In this document: in pieces, positions 16,500 through 25,361 of the stretch
Position numbering within the stretch: the first letter of the stretch is position 1
Layout: every line of letters begins with the position of its first letter
DNA from: Bacteroidota bacterium
Lineage (GTDB): Bacteria > Bacteroidota > Bacteroidia > Palsa-948
NCBI GenBank assembly: GCA_003164895.1
Contig: PLUL01000010.1
Coordinates: 1-64,000 of the forward strand
DNA length: 64,000 nucleotides
Reading direction: 5' to 3'
Notes under the pieces: model-generated
Seen by the model: the letters and a program-made list of their open reading frames with translations, nothing else
The model's database searches: none
Told to the model about the DNA's origin: nothing
Position numbers and translations under genes: made by a program

Positions 16500-17231
16500 C
16501 TAACTCTCTGCTTTATTTCCCGCCTGAGAAATATGCCTTACAAGCATTCGTTTTGCTATGGGGAGAAAAGTTTCTTCCATTGGCAAAGTCAATTCTGATT
16601 CAATAGAATAAACTGCCGGATTCGGAATGTGCTTGTTTTCCCGTATCAAATCTACTTTGATTGACTGAAACGTGGTTGAAATAGTTGCAGCAAATGTTTT
16701 TATAAAATGAGTGTGAATGGCTTTGAATTTTTCAGTTGCATTCTCAAAAAAAGTCACCTGATATTCGTATACATTTGTCGAAACATTTTTTCCTCCTTTC
16801 AAAAACATATATCCGTATTCAGAATTCAGCGGAATGATTCCTACCGGCTGAAGGTGAAGGTGATCTTCTACAATATCATAAACGTTTTTTCCTTCTTCCA
16901 CTCGATTTTCGAATTGGGGAATGGCATACGCAATAATATTTTCAAGTTCCTGCATCAACTCGTCATCGCTCAGAATATTTTCATAGTTAACTTGTTTTGT
17001 AATTGTGTCAATCCCTGAAATTCTATGTGGAAAAAGATTTTTCAAGTTCTGTTTATTCTCGCGTACAGCCACTGTGCTTTTATAATGTTCGATGAGTTCA
17101 GCCAGCCAGGGATAAAGTTTTGTTTCACCGAATTGCTTACCTACATCCTGCAAGTAGGCAAGAAGCAAGTACTTTTTGTACTCAAAGTCAATGTGTTTTT
17201 CGGTGAGCCAATTTTTGCTTAATGCTGTCAT
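16500..17231 (-). CDS. Conserved-looking cytoplasmic protein of unknown function
   Basis: This 243-residue protein has no signal peptide and no membrane segment. I do not recognise its family. It begins LSKNWLTEKHIDFEYKKYLLLAYLQ, a helical segment, and continues with mixed alpha/beta content, including PHRISGIDTITKQVNYE and a possible hairpin around VGIIPLNSEYGYMFLKGG. The length and the even composition look like a genuine housekeeping-type gene. It stands alone between the convergent substrate-binding gene and the divergent OmpA lipoprotein gene, so context gives no hint of its role. Confidence 0.75.
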   Translation of the reverse strand: MTALSKNWLTEKHIDFEYKKYLLLAYLQDVGKQFGETKLYPWLAELIEHYKSTVAVRENKQNLKNLFPHRISGIDTITKQVNYENILSDDELMQELENIIAYAIPQFENRVEEGKNVYDIVEDHLHLQPVGIIPLNSEYGYMFLKGGKNVSTNVYEYQVTFFENATEKFKAIHTHFIKTFAATISTTFQSIKVDLIRENKHIPNPAVYSIESELTLPMEETFLPIAKRMLVRHISQAGNKAES

Positions 17232-17443
17232 AGAAAAAATTAAAGTTCAAAATCAACGCCCATTACTTCAATATTAAACGAAAAATTATGTCAAATGTTT
17301 CGTGTATTTTCTGATTTATCAGCTAAACCATGTTGATAATTGACAACGACCTTCAGATTTTTATCCTGAAAAAGCCATATTATTGTTTGTTCTTAACAGA
17401 AAAAGACTGTTGCAAATACAATCTATTTCAAAAATTACCTACC

Positions 17444-18439
17444 ATGAAAAAATATTTTTTTCTTTTGCTCATTACTTCCGTTATTGCTTGTGTTCCTGCC
17501 AGCAAATTTGAGGCTGAAAAATCCAAGCGAGAAAATTGCGAAAAAGATCTTGCCAACTGCAAAACATCTTCTCAGAGTTTGGAAACCCAAGTGAATGAAC
17601 TTAAAAATAAAATGACCGATGAAGAAAAGCAACTCGCCGGTTTGCAGAAGGATACCTCCATCCTCGGAAATACATATAGAAATCTTACATCTAAATATGA
17701 TAAATTAAATGATGTAAATGAAAACTTGCTGGATAAATATAACAAACTCATTATTGGAAGTAATTCTGAAAGTCAGAAACTGAGCGGTCAACTTTCCACT
17801 ACGCAGGAGCAATTGCAAAAAAAACAGGATGATCTAAAACAATTGCAGATTGAATTAGATAGAAAAAAATCCGACCTCGATGTTCTCACCGTTGAACTGA
17901 AAAAACGTGAAGATCGAGTGAAAGAACTTGAAGCGATTTTGAAACAGAAAGATGATGCGGTAAATAATCTAAAGAAAACTGTTTCGGATGCTTTGATGGG
18001 TTTTGAAGGAAAAGGATTAACCGTAACAATGAAAAACGGAAAAGTTTATGTTTCACTCGAAGAAAGTTTGTTGTTCAAAAGTGGAAAATGGGCAGTAGAG
18101 CCCAAAGGCGTGGAAGTTTTGAAAAAACTCGCCAAAGTTTTAGAAACCAACTCGGATATAAATGTAATGGTGGAAGGGCATACCGATAATGTGGAAATGA
18201 AAGGTCAAGGCGATGTAAAAGATAATTGGGATCTCAGTGCGGTTCGCGCCACTTCGGTAGTAAAAATTATTACTAATAATAGTTCCGTTAATCCTAAACG
18301 TCTGACAGCTGCCGGAAGGGCGGAGTTTTTTCCGCTTGACGATTCAAAAACAAAAGAAGCCCGCGCAAAAAATCGCAGGACGGAAATTATTCTGACTCCA
18401 AAATTGGATGAACTTCTGAAAGTTCTTGAGACGAATTAA
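17444..18439 (+). CDS. OmpA-family lipoprotein with coiled coil
   Basis: This 331-residue lipoprotein has a lipobox at Cys16 (TSVIACVP), a long coiled coil (about residues 20-190, rich in Lys, Glu, Gln and Leu) and a C-terminal OmpA domain (about 205-325). The OmpA domain shows VEGHTDNVEMKG, WDLSAVRATSVV, RLTAAGRAEFFP and KNRRTEIILTP, the residues that bind peptidoglycan in this family. It should tether the outer membrane to the wall across the periplasm. The ATG at 17444 is chosen because it starts the signal peptide; an earlier in-frame ATG adds 38 residues with no signal character. It precedes the Rrf2 gene by 88 bases and is probably separate from it. Confidence 0.9.
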   Translation: MKKYFFLLLITSVIACVPASKFEAEKSKRENCEKDLANCKTSSQSLETQVNELKNKMTDEEKQLAGLQKDTSILGNTYRNLTSKYDKLNDVNENLLDKYNKLIIGSNSESQKLSGQLSTTQEQLQKKQDDLKQLQIELDRKKSDLDVLTVELKKREDRVKELEAILKQKDDAVNNLKKTVSDALMGFEGKGLTVTMKNGKVYVSLEESLLFKSGKWAVEPKGVEVLKKLAKVLETNSDINVMVEGHTDNVEMKGQGDVKDNWDLSAVRATSVVKIITNNSSVNPKRLTAAGRAEFFPLDDSKTKEARAKNRRTEIILTPKLDELLKVLETN

Positions 18440-18512
18440 AGCACATCAAAGTATTCTTTTTAATTACTGAATTATTGTTGAGCGTGAACGTTCGCATCCC
18501 CTAAAAATCATC

Positions 18513-18520
18513 TACTTTTG
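18513..18520 (+). promoter_or_regulatory. -7 element of the Rrf2 regulator gene
   Basis: TACTTTTG fits TAnnTTTG and ends 7 bases before the first ATG at 18528. Three in-frame ATG codons (18528, 18531, 18537) follow, so the mRNA is probably nearly leaderless or the later ATG is used. Confidence 0.45.
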
Positions 18521-18527
18521 TACTGTT

Positions 18528-18959
18528 ATGATGTCAATGAAATGTAAATACGCAATTAAAGCATTGGTAATGCTTGGAAGAAATTATGGTCAAGGTTATT
18601 TGCTGACGAGAAATATTGCCCAGAAAGAAAATATCCCAAAAAAATTTCTAGAACAAATCCTTCTGGAACTGAAACATGCACGTTTTGTAAACAGCAAACA
18701 AGGAGTTGGCGGCGGGTATTATTTAATTAAAAAACCTAAAGATATTTCGGTTGCTGATGTATATCGCTTATTTGACGGAGCCATTGCGCTTGTGCCTTGT
18801 GTTTCTCTCAACTTTTATGAAAAATGCGATGACTGCAAAAATGAAAAAGAATGCCTTTTGCATGATGAATTTATAAAGATACGCGAAGGAGCGCGAGTTG
18901 TAATGAGCAAAACCACGATACAATCCTTCCTGCAACACGATAAGAAAAGAAAGAAATAA
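18528..18959 (+). CDS. Rrf2-family transcriptional regulator with Cys cluster
   Basis: This 143-residue protein is an Rrf2-type winged-helix regulator: KCKYAIKALVMLGR, TRNIAQKENIPKKFLEQILLEL and the wing QGVGGGYYLIKKP. After the DNA-binding part it has Cys91, Cys100, Cys103 and Cys109, spaced in a way that suits an Fe-S cluster, as in IscR/NsrR-type members. It lies 65 bases upstream of cysE and then cysK, so it probably controls cysteine synthesis, like CymR or IscR; that link is inference from context. A short inverted repeat in the cysE promoter spacer could be its operator. Confidence 0.9.
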   Translation: MMSMKCKYAIKALVMLGRNYGQGYLLTRNIAQKENIPKKFLEQILLELKHARFVNSKQGVGGGYYLIKKPKDISVADVYRLFDGAIALVPCVSLNFYEKCDDCKNEKECLLHDEFIKIREGARVVMSKTTIQSFLQHDKKRKK

Positions 18960-18973
18960 TTTTTTTATTTATA

Positions 18974-19006
18974 TTGTCTACTTATTTGATAGAATTTATA
19001 TATTTG
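18974..19006 (+). promoter_or_regulatory. cysE promoter with inverted repeat in the spacer
   Basis: TTG (18974-18976), a 22-base spacer and TATATTTG (18999-19006) form a consensus promoter. Inside the spacer TCTA (18977-18980) and TAGA (18990-18993) form a short inverted repeat that a regulator such as the upstream Rrf2 protein could bind. The dyad is short and may be chance. Confidence 0.5.
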
Positions 19007-19024
19007 CAATTAAATTAACATCAA

Positions 19025-19852
19025 ATGAAAGAACTTGTTTCAGAAATATCCCTGAGAAATAAGAATGGACAATCTAACTTTCCGGATAAATTCTTGGCTG
19101 ATGAATTTATTGATAAGTTATATAATTTGTTATTTGTAAGTGGTGCTATTAAATATAAAACCGAGGAAGAACTCACGGTTGAATTTCAGGAACTTAAGTC
19201 ATTGTTTTTTGACTTGCTTCTGACAGGTGAAACAAGTGAAGAAAATGCAATTACTATTTGTACGGATTTATATAAAAAACTTCCGCTTATTTATTCCAAT
19301 GCGATGCTGGATGCAAAAGCAATTCTCGAATTTGATCCGGCAGCACATTCGTGGGATGAAGTGTTGCATGTGTATCCGGGTTTTTATGCAATTGTAGTTT
19401 ATCGCATTTCAAATTTTCTGTGGAATAAAAAACTTACGTTTTTGTCAAGATTGTTTTCAGAAAGAGCACATAGCAAAACAGGCATTGATATTCATCCCGG
19501 AGCTCAAATAGGAAAATCGTTTGCTATTGATCACGGAACAGGAATAGTGATTGGTGAAACTGCGGTAATAGGAAACCGGGTAAAAATATATCAGGGCGTT
19601 ACGCTCGGAGCTTTAAATGTTGCAAAAGACAATGCAAGTAAAAAACGCCATCCTACTATAGAAAATGATGTGATTATTTATGGCAATGCAACAATACTTG
19701 GCGGAGCTACCGTAATTGGTCGTGAAAGTATTATAGGTGGAAACGTTTGGCTTACCAATAGTGTGCCTGCAAACTCCGTTGTATTTCATAAGAGTGAAAT
19801 AAAAATAAAAAATAAAATCCCTTTTGACGAACCAATCAATTTTATTATATAA
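19025..19852 (+). CDS. cysE: Serine O-acetyltransferase
   Basis: This 275-residue enzyme makes O-acetylserine from serine and acetyl-CoA, the first step of cysteine synthesis. The C-terminal half is a left-handed beta helix built of hexapeptide repeats (about residues 155-255) with the family signature FAIDHGTGIVIGETAVIG, a KIYQGVTLGAL segment, the loop KKRHPTIENDVIIYGNATILGG and a final GGNVWLTNSVP. The N-terminal helical domain (1-140) is of the longer SATase kind. It has its own promoter and is followed after 36 bases by cysK, with which it should be co-transcribed and, by family precedent, may form the cysteine synthase complex; the C-terminal tail ends in Ile (NFII), as needed for that contact. 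Confidence 0.94.
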   Translation: MKELVSEISLRNKNGQSNFPDKFLADEFIDKLYNLLFVSGAIKYKTEEELTVEFQELKSLFFDLLLTGETSEENAITICTDLYKKLPLIYSNAMLDAKAILEFDPAAHSWDEVLHVYPGFYAIVVYRISNFLWNKKLTFLSRLFSERAHSKTGIDIHPGAQIGKSFAIDHGTGIVIGETAVIGNRVKIYQGVTLGALNVAKDNASKKRHPTIENDVIIYGNATILGGATVIGRESIIGGNVWLTNSVPANSVVFHKSEIKIKNKIPFDEPINFII

Positions 19853-19888
19853 AAAACATTATACAATCATAAAACAAAAATCACAATA

Positions 19889-20806
19889 ATGAAACATCAG
19901 AACATTTTAGAATCAATCGGAAATACTCCGCATGTGCGCCTGAACAAATTATTTGGCAACAATCATGAAATCTGGATCAAGTTGGAACGAAATAATCCTG
20001 GCAACAGCATTAAAGATCGAATTGCTCTTGCAATGATTGAAGATGCTGAGAAAAAAGGCATTCTGAAAAAAGACAGCGTGATCATAGAACCGACTTCCGG
20101 TAATACGGGAATTGGATTAGCTCTTGTTGCTGCGGTAAAAGGATACAAGATAACTTTGGTAATGCCGGAATCCATGAGCATTGAGCGAAGAAAATTAATG
20201 GCGCTTTACGGAGCTGATCTTGTATTGACTCCACGCGAAAAAGGAATGAAAGGCGCAATTGAAAAAGCAAATGAACTAGCACAATTTACACCGCATTCTT
20301 GGGTGCCTCAGCAATTCGATAATAAAGCAAATGTGGAGATACATAAAAAAACTACTGCTCAGGAAATTTTAAAAAGTTTTCCTGAGGGAATAGATTATTT
20401 GATTACCGGTGTTGGTACCGGCGGGCATATCACAGGAGTTGCTGAAGTTTTGAAAGAAAAATTTCCTGCGACAAAAGTATTTGCAGTAGAACCTATTTTA
20501 TCTCCTGTATTAAGTGGCGGCACACCCGGACCGCATCCTTTACAAGGAATTGGAGCCGGGTTTGTTCCTTCAATTTTAAATAGAAATATTTTGGATGGAA
20601 TTATTCAAGTAGGAAAAGAGGAGGCATTTGAATATACCAAACGAATTGCAAAAGAGGAGGGAATTTTTGCGGGCATTTCCACCGGTGCTTCACTGGCAGC
20701 TATAGCAAAAAAACTAAAAGATATTCCTGCTGGTTCACGAATACTTACTTTCAATTATGATACAGGTGAAAGATATTTATCAGTGGACGGATTATTCTTT
20801 TTATAA
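19889..20806 (+). CDS. cysK: Cysteine synthase A (O-acetylserine sulfhydrylase)
   Basis: This 305-residue PLP enzyme joins O-acetylserine and sulfide to form cysteine. The PLP-binding lysine is Lys42 in [12 protein letters not shown]. The substrate loop TSGNTG lies near residue 71, the phosphate loop [10 protein letters not shown] near 175, and GISTGAS near 262. Length is usual for CysK. It is the second gene of the cysE-cysK unit. No sulfate reduction genes are nearby, so sulfide supply is encoded elsewhere. A separate promoter and a short leader-like ORF follow. Confidence 0.95.
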   Translation: MKHQNILESIGNTPHVRLNKLFGNNHEIWIKLERNNPGNSIKDRIALAMIEDAEKKGILKKDSVIIEPTSGNTGIGLALVAAVKGYKITLVMPESMSIERRKLMALYGADLVLTPREKGMKGAIEKANELAQFTPHSWVPQQFDNKANVEIHKKTTAQEILKSFPEGIDYLITGVGTGGHITGVAEVLKEKFPATKVFAVEPILSPVLSGGTPGPHPLQGIGAGFVPSILNRNILDGIIQVGKEEAFEYTKRIAKEEGIFAGISTGASLAAIAKKLKDIPAGSRILTFNYDTGERYLSVDGLFFL

Positions 20807-20847
20807 AAAAAATTTGTTAAAATTATTTCTGATTAAGAATATATATT

Positions 20848-20855
20848 TACCTTTG
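20848..20855 (+). promoter_or_regulatory. -7 element before the 34-codon ORF
   Basis: TACCTTTG fully matches TAnnTTTG and lies 17 bases before the ATG at 20873. The -33 TTG is not at normal spacing. It could drive the small ORF and the PAS-SpoIIE gene together. Confidence 0.5.
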
Positions 20856-20872
20856 TGTCGAGCTTATAGAAA

Positions 20873-20977
20873 ATGAATTTTTTTTATCATACCAATGTCC
20901 ACTCCATTACAATGCGCATGCACGGCATTATTTGCATGCCCATTCGCAATCGGTTTAATTATTGTTTCTGGCAATAA
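20873..20977 (+). CDS. 34-codon ORF, possible leader peptide
   Basis: An ATG 17 bases after a good -7 element opens a 34-codon frame. The peptide carries SITMRMHGIICMPIR in its middle, so it is rich in Met, with two Cys, His and Arg, and lacks signal or membrane character. The stop (TAA, 20975-20977) lies in the 3' arm of a perfect 9-bp hairpin. Promoter, short ORF and hairpin before a longer gene are the layout of a translation-controlled leader, and the setting behind cysE-cysK makes sulfur amino acids a natural signal. This is inference; the ORF may also be a small protein in its own right or chance. Confidence 0.4.
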   Translation: MNFFYHTNVHSITMRMHGIICMPIRNRFNYCFWQ

Positions 20978-20980
20978 TTA
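20956..20980 (+). other. Perfect hairpin at the end of the 34-codon ORF
   Basis: TAATTATTG (20956-20964) and CAATAATTA (20972-20980) pair perfectly over 9 bp around a 7-base loop. It has no T run behind it, so it is not a standard terminator. The small ORF stops inside its 3' arm, so a ribosome there would open it. Confidence 0.6.
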
Positions 20981-21062
20981 ATAATCCGAAGTCAAAGTAA
21001 ATTTCAATTTTCTTATTTCGTTTTAATTAAAAAAAGGTAAAACTTTTTTAACAATCTTTTTT

Positions 21063-22226
21063 ATGAGCACAATTACGCAAACAGTTTTGGAAAAAATAAA
21101 TAGTCTTGTAGTGGTGGTTAACAGTTCCGGCAAAGTAGAATATGTGAGCCCGTCTTCTAAAAGAATTTTAGGATTTCACCCCGAACAATTAATGGGTGAT
21201 GGATGGTATAAACTTACCAGAGATAATCCCATTGACAGAAAACAATTAAAAAAAGTTGTAGATGATTTACTTCAACAAGAAAAACTTACCGACATAACTC
21301 CACAGGAAAGATTACTGAAAACTGCGAGTGGTGGTGAGCGTTGGATTTTATGGAATTACTCGAAAGGAATGTTTAACAAGCTGATTGCTATCGGACAAGA
21401 CATTAGTGAACGGAAAAGAACTGAACAATCATTTGCTGAAAACCACAATAAATTAAAACAGCAGAACAAAGACTTATTTGATAGCCTGCGTTACGCCAGC
21501 GGGATTCAGAACAGCATACTTCCGTCGTTCGATAAAATTGACAGTCGCTTCAGTGAAGCATTTATCTTTTATTCGCCAAAAGATGTGGTGAGCGGTGATT
21601 ATTATTTTTTTCATCAGCAAAAAAATAAATTTACAGTTGCTGCAGTTGATTGTACCGGTCACGGAGTTCCGGGTGCACTCATGAGTGTAATTGCAAATGG
21701 AATTTTAAAGGAAGTGATTGTGAACAAACAAATTTCGGAGCCATCGGAAATACTTTATGCGCTTGAGGATGAATTGCGCCTTGCTCTTAATCATGATAAC
21801 AGCCGTCAGGAATCTTATGACGGAATGGATGTTGCGATTGGTGTTTTTGATTTTGAAAAAAATATAATTTCATACTCCGGTGCATTTCGTCCCATGATTC
21901 TTGTGCGTGATGAAAAAATTATTGAGTTTGCCGGTAATCGTTTCCCGATTGGATTTTATGGCGATGTAAAAAAAGAGTTTATCACGATTCAAGAAGAATT
22001 GAAATCGGGTGATACTTTCTATTTTTATACCGATGGCTATTGTGATCAGTTTGGCGGCGAAGCAGAAAAAAAATTTACTCGCAAAAGATTCAAGGAACTT
22101 TTGCTCAGTATTCAATCTATGCCGCTATGCGAACAGAAATCTTTTTTGAAATACGCGCTGAATAACTGGAAGCAAAACGAACCGCAGACAGATGACATTT
22201 TGGTTCTCGGACTAAAAGTGAAATGA
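21063..22226 (+). CDS. PAS-domain SpoIIE-type serine phosphatase
   Basis: This 387-residue cytoplasmic protein has an N-terminal PAS domain (about residues 5-120; GKVEYVSPSSKRILGFHPEQLMG), a short coiled linker (120-150) and a C-terminal SpoIIE/RsbU PP2C domain (about 165-385). Metal-binding motifs are present: VSGDYYFFHQ, VDCTGHGVPGALMSV, DGMDVAIGV and FYFYTDGYCDQFGG. Such enzymes dephosphorylate STAS-domain antagonists in partner-switching circuits in response to a ligand sensed by PAS. It resembles the phosphatase half of the 36351 gene closely. It is preceded by 255 bases holding a promoter and a leader-like ORF. The signal and partner are unknown. Confidence 0.9.
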   Translation: MSTITQTVLEKINSLVVVVNSSGKVEYVSPSSKRILGFHPEQLMGDGWYKLTRDNPIDRKQLKKVVDDLLQQEKLTDITPQERLLKTASGGERWILWNYSKGMFNKLIAIGQDISERKRTEQSFAENHNKLKQQNKDLFDSLRYASGIQNSILPSFDKIDSRFSEAFIFYSPKDVVSGDYYFFHQQKNKFTVAAVDCTGHGVPGALMSVIANGILKEVIVNKQISEPSEILYALEDELRLALNHDNSRQESYDGMDVAIGVFDFEKNIISYSGAFRPMILVRDEKIIEFAGNRFPIGFYGDVKKEFITIQEELKSGDTFYFYTDGYCDQFGGEAEKKFTRKRFKELLLSIQSMPLCEQKSFLKYALNNWKQNEPQTDDILVLGLKVK

Positions 22227-22296
22227 TAAAATTGCAAGCGAGGCGGCGATAGTGTATAAATTATTATCCATCTTGCTTGTGATTTTCTGTTTTTTT

Positions 22297-22734
22297 TTAT
22301 TTTTTCGCCGACTTACCTTTTAATTTTCCGGTAAAGGTGAAGGAATATTTTGTTTCTCCTTTTTCGTTTACAATTTCAGAAGTGCCATCAATGTCTTCTC
22401 CGTTTATGGTTCCGGTCCAAGTCATGGTTTCTTTTATGTCGCTGGTGGTTTCTGTTGTCCATGAAATAGTTTTGGTTGCACCAGAAGTTGAATCAACCGA
22501 TGTTATTTGATATTTACTTGCTTTGGTAAATCCCCAATCGGCAAAATATTTGCTCTTGAATTTGCCGAGATTAAATTTTAATTCGTCAACATCAAGAGGT
22601 TTTTTCTTTCCTTCTTTAAAAATATCTACTGTAAATGTTTTTCCGTCCAGAGGTCCTTTGGTATTGTTTGGAGTTTGAGCGTTTATTATTACTGACGAGC
22701 CAATCAGCAATAAAGAGAAAAGAAATTTATTCAT
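22297..22734 (-). CDS. Small secreted protein of unknown function
   Basis: This 145-residue protein has an SPI signal peptide (MNKFLFSLLLIGSSVIINAQ). The mature part is beta-rich and charged, with TWTGTINGEDIDGTSEI, KYSFTFTGKL and a Lys-rich tail, and looks like a small lipocalin-type or similar barrel; I do not recognise a family. It follows the TMTC-like gene by 6 bases on the same strand, so it is the last gene of the unit running from the GNAT gene at 25249. It is convergent with the PAS-SpoIIE gene. Confidence 0.8.
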   Translation of the reverse strand: MNKFLFSLLLIGSSVIINAQTPNNTKGPLDGKTFTVDIFKEGKKKPLDVDELKFNLGKFKSKYFADWGFTKASKYQITSVDSTSGATKTISWTTETTSDIKETMTWTGTINGEDIDGTSEIVNEKGETKYSFTFTGKLKGKSAKK

Positions 22735-22740
22735 ATAAAT

Positions 22741-24831
22741 TTATTTTTGGTTTGCTTGTTTTGCCGGTTGCTGAGGATTCGCGTGTTGCATCAGTACATC
22801 CATTCCTTTTCGCGCATCAACATTATTTGGATTTAATCGCAGACAATTACTGAATCCCCGATATGCTTCATTTAAATTTCCAATGGTAAAATTTGCACCG
22901 CCATAATGATACCAAATTTCTTGATTCGTGCTATCATATTTTAATGCACGCGCAATATATTCAATTGCTTTCGGAACGTGTCCGTTTTTGCCTTCGTCCC
23001 TCGCTCTTTCTACCAATGCGTTCGACAAAGCAGGATCATACGATTGGCGAAAGAACGGATGCGAAGGAAAATATTTTCTTGCCTGATTCCAAAAATATTC
23101 CGCTTTGTCTAAATCTTTTTTCTGAAAAAAGGCAAGCCCAAGATTCAAATATCCATTCACATATTTCGGATGAAGTTTAACTGCTTTGTTAAGATGATAA
23201 ATTGCGGAGTCAAGTAAAACACTTTTCTTAATGCTATCTTTTTCCACTTGCGCCAATTCAATAAATGCCTTTCCGGAATTTCCATTCGCCAACACACTGT
23301 TTGGCACTACCCATGCATCGTGCATGAAAAGAATATTATCTGTTTCCCAGTTCGGATTGCGGGCAATGGTGGCATATGCCATCGGAACAACCATCAGCAC
23401 AATCAGTAATAGTTGAAGTCGTTTTTTATTTTCTATTTCGGAAGTAATTTTATTAACCCCCGATAAAAGTAAAAATGCCGCAACCATTATAAAACCTATG
23501 GAAGAATGATAAATCAATCGTTCGCCCATTGTTGCGCCAATCGGCATGGCAAGATTGGAAACAAGAAAAAGATGAGAGAGATAAAAAGCGATGGCGAAAG
23601 CAATCCATTTTCTTTTTTTCAGGAGAACAAACATATAATAGACAATCGCAATATGAACGAAAATGGAAATCCAAACCAGAGCATCTCCAAAATTATTATA
23701 GGGAATTGTTTTCCAAGAATAATCAGCTGAAAGCGGATGCGGAAAAATCAACAAGCGTAAATATTTCAGCAAAACAAAAATTTGTGTTGCTTTTGCTTCA
23801 AAACCTTTGGCATATACGAACGGATTGTTCAGTACTTCCGTGATTTCTCCTTGTTTTCCGGCTCCAACAAATTTATATCGCAGAATCAAATAAAACACTC
23901 CGACAGCAATATATGGCAGAGAATTTTTTATGCTTTGTACGATAGAATTTTTTCGGAAAATATAAAACGACATCGGAATAAGCGCAACCAGTGTGATGCC
24001 CCATTCTTTGGAAAGTAGTGCCAAGAAATAAAAAAACAATCCCAGAAAAAGATTTTTCGATTCTTTCTTTTCATCGTATTTAAAAACAAAAATAAATGTG
24101 AGTACAATAAAAAGAAAAGAAAGAATTTCATCGCGACTTTTTACGTTTGCCACCACTTCGGTATGAATAGGGTGAACAAGAAAAATTATTGAAGTGAGAA
24201 ATGCAAGATCGTTATGGTTAATGAATTTTAAATTGGCATATTTAAAAATGTAATCGCGCAATAGTTGCAGTAAAAACACTACGGAAAGAATATATAAAAT
24301 CACACTGACGATATGCCGAATCATGGCAAGATGTTCATGCGACTGAGAAATTTTTGCTTCAAGAACTGCTTTTTCCGAGATCAATTTATTGGCAAGGTTC
24401 GGATTCATTTGAAGCATCTGATTTTTTGAAAGGGAATCGCGAACTTCCAGCATACGTGTTCCATAACAATCGCCAAATAATTGCTGCTCGATTGCAAATG
24501 TTAAAATGGAAAGCGGGCGATACCTTCCACCAGAAAGCTCTCCCGATGAACCCATGGATTTGAAAAAACTGTCGTACGAATCGGTAGTCATTATTTTTCC
24601 AACCCCCGAAAATCCTTGCTGCACATAATCATTCAAACGCATTACGATGTCATCGTCCAGCGCATATTTATTGGAGAAGGAATTGAAATAAATAATAAAT
24701 CCGACGAGTACAATAAAAATAGATTGCAGTCGGAACGAAGAAATTGGTGCAAGCGCAGAAGGAACCGGAACAGCGACAACGGGTTGTTGTTTTTTTTGCG
24801 GTTGATTTTTTTTGGGATTCTGCTTTGCCAT
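22741..24831 (-). CDS. TMTC-like membrane protein with C-terminal TPRs
   Basis: This 696-residue protein has a Lys/Gln/Pro-rich cytoplasmic start, about 10-11 membrane segments (residues 30-500) and TPR repeats at the C-terminus (about 530-680). The first loop has YALDDDIVMRLNDYVQQGFSG, and an HPIHTEVVANVKSRDEIL motif follows near residue 215; both are typical of the TMTC/O-mannosyltransferase-like GT-C family, in which the Asp-rich loop is catalytic. It may transfer a sugar from a lipid carrier to protein; the substrate is unknown. A paralogue lies at 61171-63135 with the same motifs. The GNAT gene ends 1 base before this start, so they are co-transcribed. Confidence 0.82.
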   Translation of the reverse strand: MAKQNPKKNQPQKKQQPVVAVPVPSALAPISSFRLQSIFIVLVGFIIYFNSFSNKYALDDDIVMRLNDYVQQGFSGVGKIMTTDSYDSFFKSMGSSGELSGGRYRPLSILTFAIEQQLFGDCYGTRMLEVRDSLSKNQMLQMNPNLANKLISEKAVLEAKISQSHEHLAMIRHIVSVILYILSVVFLLQLLRDYIFKYANLKFINHNDLAFLTSIIFLVHPIHTEVVANVKSRDEILSFLFIVLTFIFVFKYDEKKESKNLFLGLFFYFLALLSKEWGITLVALIPMSFYIFRKNSIVQSIKNSLPYIAVGVFYLILRYKFVGAGKQGEITEVLNNPFVYAKGFEAKATQIFVLLKYLRLLIFPHPLSADYSWKTIPYNNFGDALVWISIFVHIAIVYYMFVLLKKRKWIAFAIAFYLSHLFLVSNLAMPIGATMGERLIYHSSIGFIMVAAFLLLSGVNKITSEIENKKRLQLLLIVLMVVPMAYATIARNPNWETDNILFMHDAWVVPNSVLANGNSGKAFIELAQVEKDSIKKSVLLDSAIYHLNKAVKLHPKYVNGYLNLGLAFFQKKDLDKAEYFWNQARKYFPSHPFFRQSYDPALSNALVERARDEGKNGHVPKAIEYIARALKYDSTNQEIWYHYGGANFTIGNLNEAYRGFSNCLRLNPNNVDARKGMDVLMQHANPQQPAKQANQK

Positions 24832-24832
24832 G

Positions 24833-25249
24833 TTATTTATTAAATCTCATTACAAAAATCTGATCATCATTAAAATCATATAGTTTACAAAAATCTACTT
24901 TTTTTTGAAGTACCGATGGATATTGTTTCACCGATTCAAATCCAAATTTTAAAAAGAAATCAGGAATCACGCAGGTTACAAAAACTTCAGAAGGAGCAAT
25001 CTGGATTAATGCTTTTACAATGGCAGTTCCAATTCCTTGATTTCGTTTCTCCGAAATCACTCCAACGGTCGCTACTTCTGTACATTCCAGGTAGCTTCTC
25101 AATCTTCCAAATCCAATAATACTTTTTTCTTTTTTTGCCACTACAAATTGCTGCCATGAAACATCTTCCAAATCCAAATCAAAACTTTTTGCCAGAAATA
25201 TTATTTCTTTTAAATCAGCTGCTACAGCAGGAATTATTCGGCTACTCAT
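24833..25249 (-). CDS. GNAT-family N-acetyltransferase
   Basis: This 138-residue protein has the acetyl-CoA loop of GNAT enzymes, VISEKRNQGIGTAIVKALI (R/Q-x-x-G-I/x-G), preceded by the strand TEVATVG and followed by the late strand PDFFLKFGFE that is typical of the fold. It resembles the small ArgA/PA4534-like GNATs, but the substrate cannot be told. It is the first gene of a leftward unit that continues with the TMTC-like gene 1 base further. Upstream lies the promoter region shared with the secreted monooxygenase gene. Confidence 0.85.
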   Translation of the reverse strand: MSSRIIPAVAADLKEIIFLAKSFDLDLEDVSWQQFVVAKKEKSIIGFGRLRSYLECTEVATVGVISEKRNQGIGTAIVKALIQIAPSEVFVTCVIPDFFLKFGFESVKQYPSVLQKKVDFCKLYDFNDDQIFVMRFNK

Positions 25250-25361
25250 AATAATTTCAAATACAAATATAGAAAGTATGGATTCTCAAAACGCAAACTG
25301 AAAATATAGTAAAAATCGATTTTTAAGAAAAAAATAACATTTTTAGTATTTATAGTTTAAA

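Noticed and set aside
20956-20980. Terminator after cysK
   Set aside because: The hairpin is perfect but has no T run, and it overlaps the end of the 34-codon ORF, so I list it only as a hairpin.
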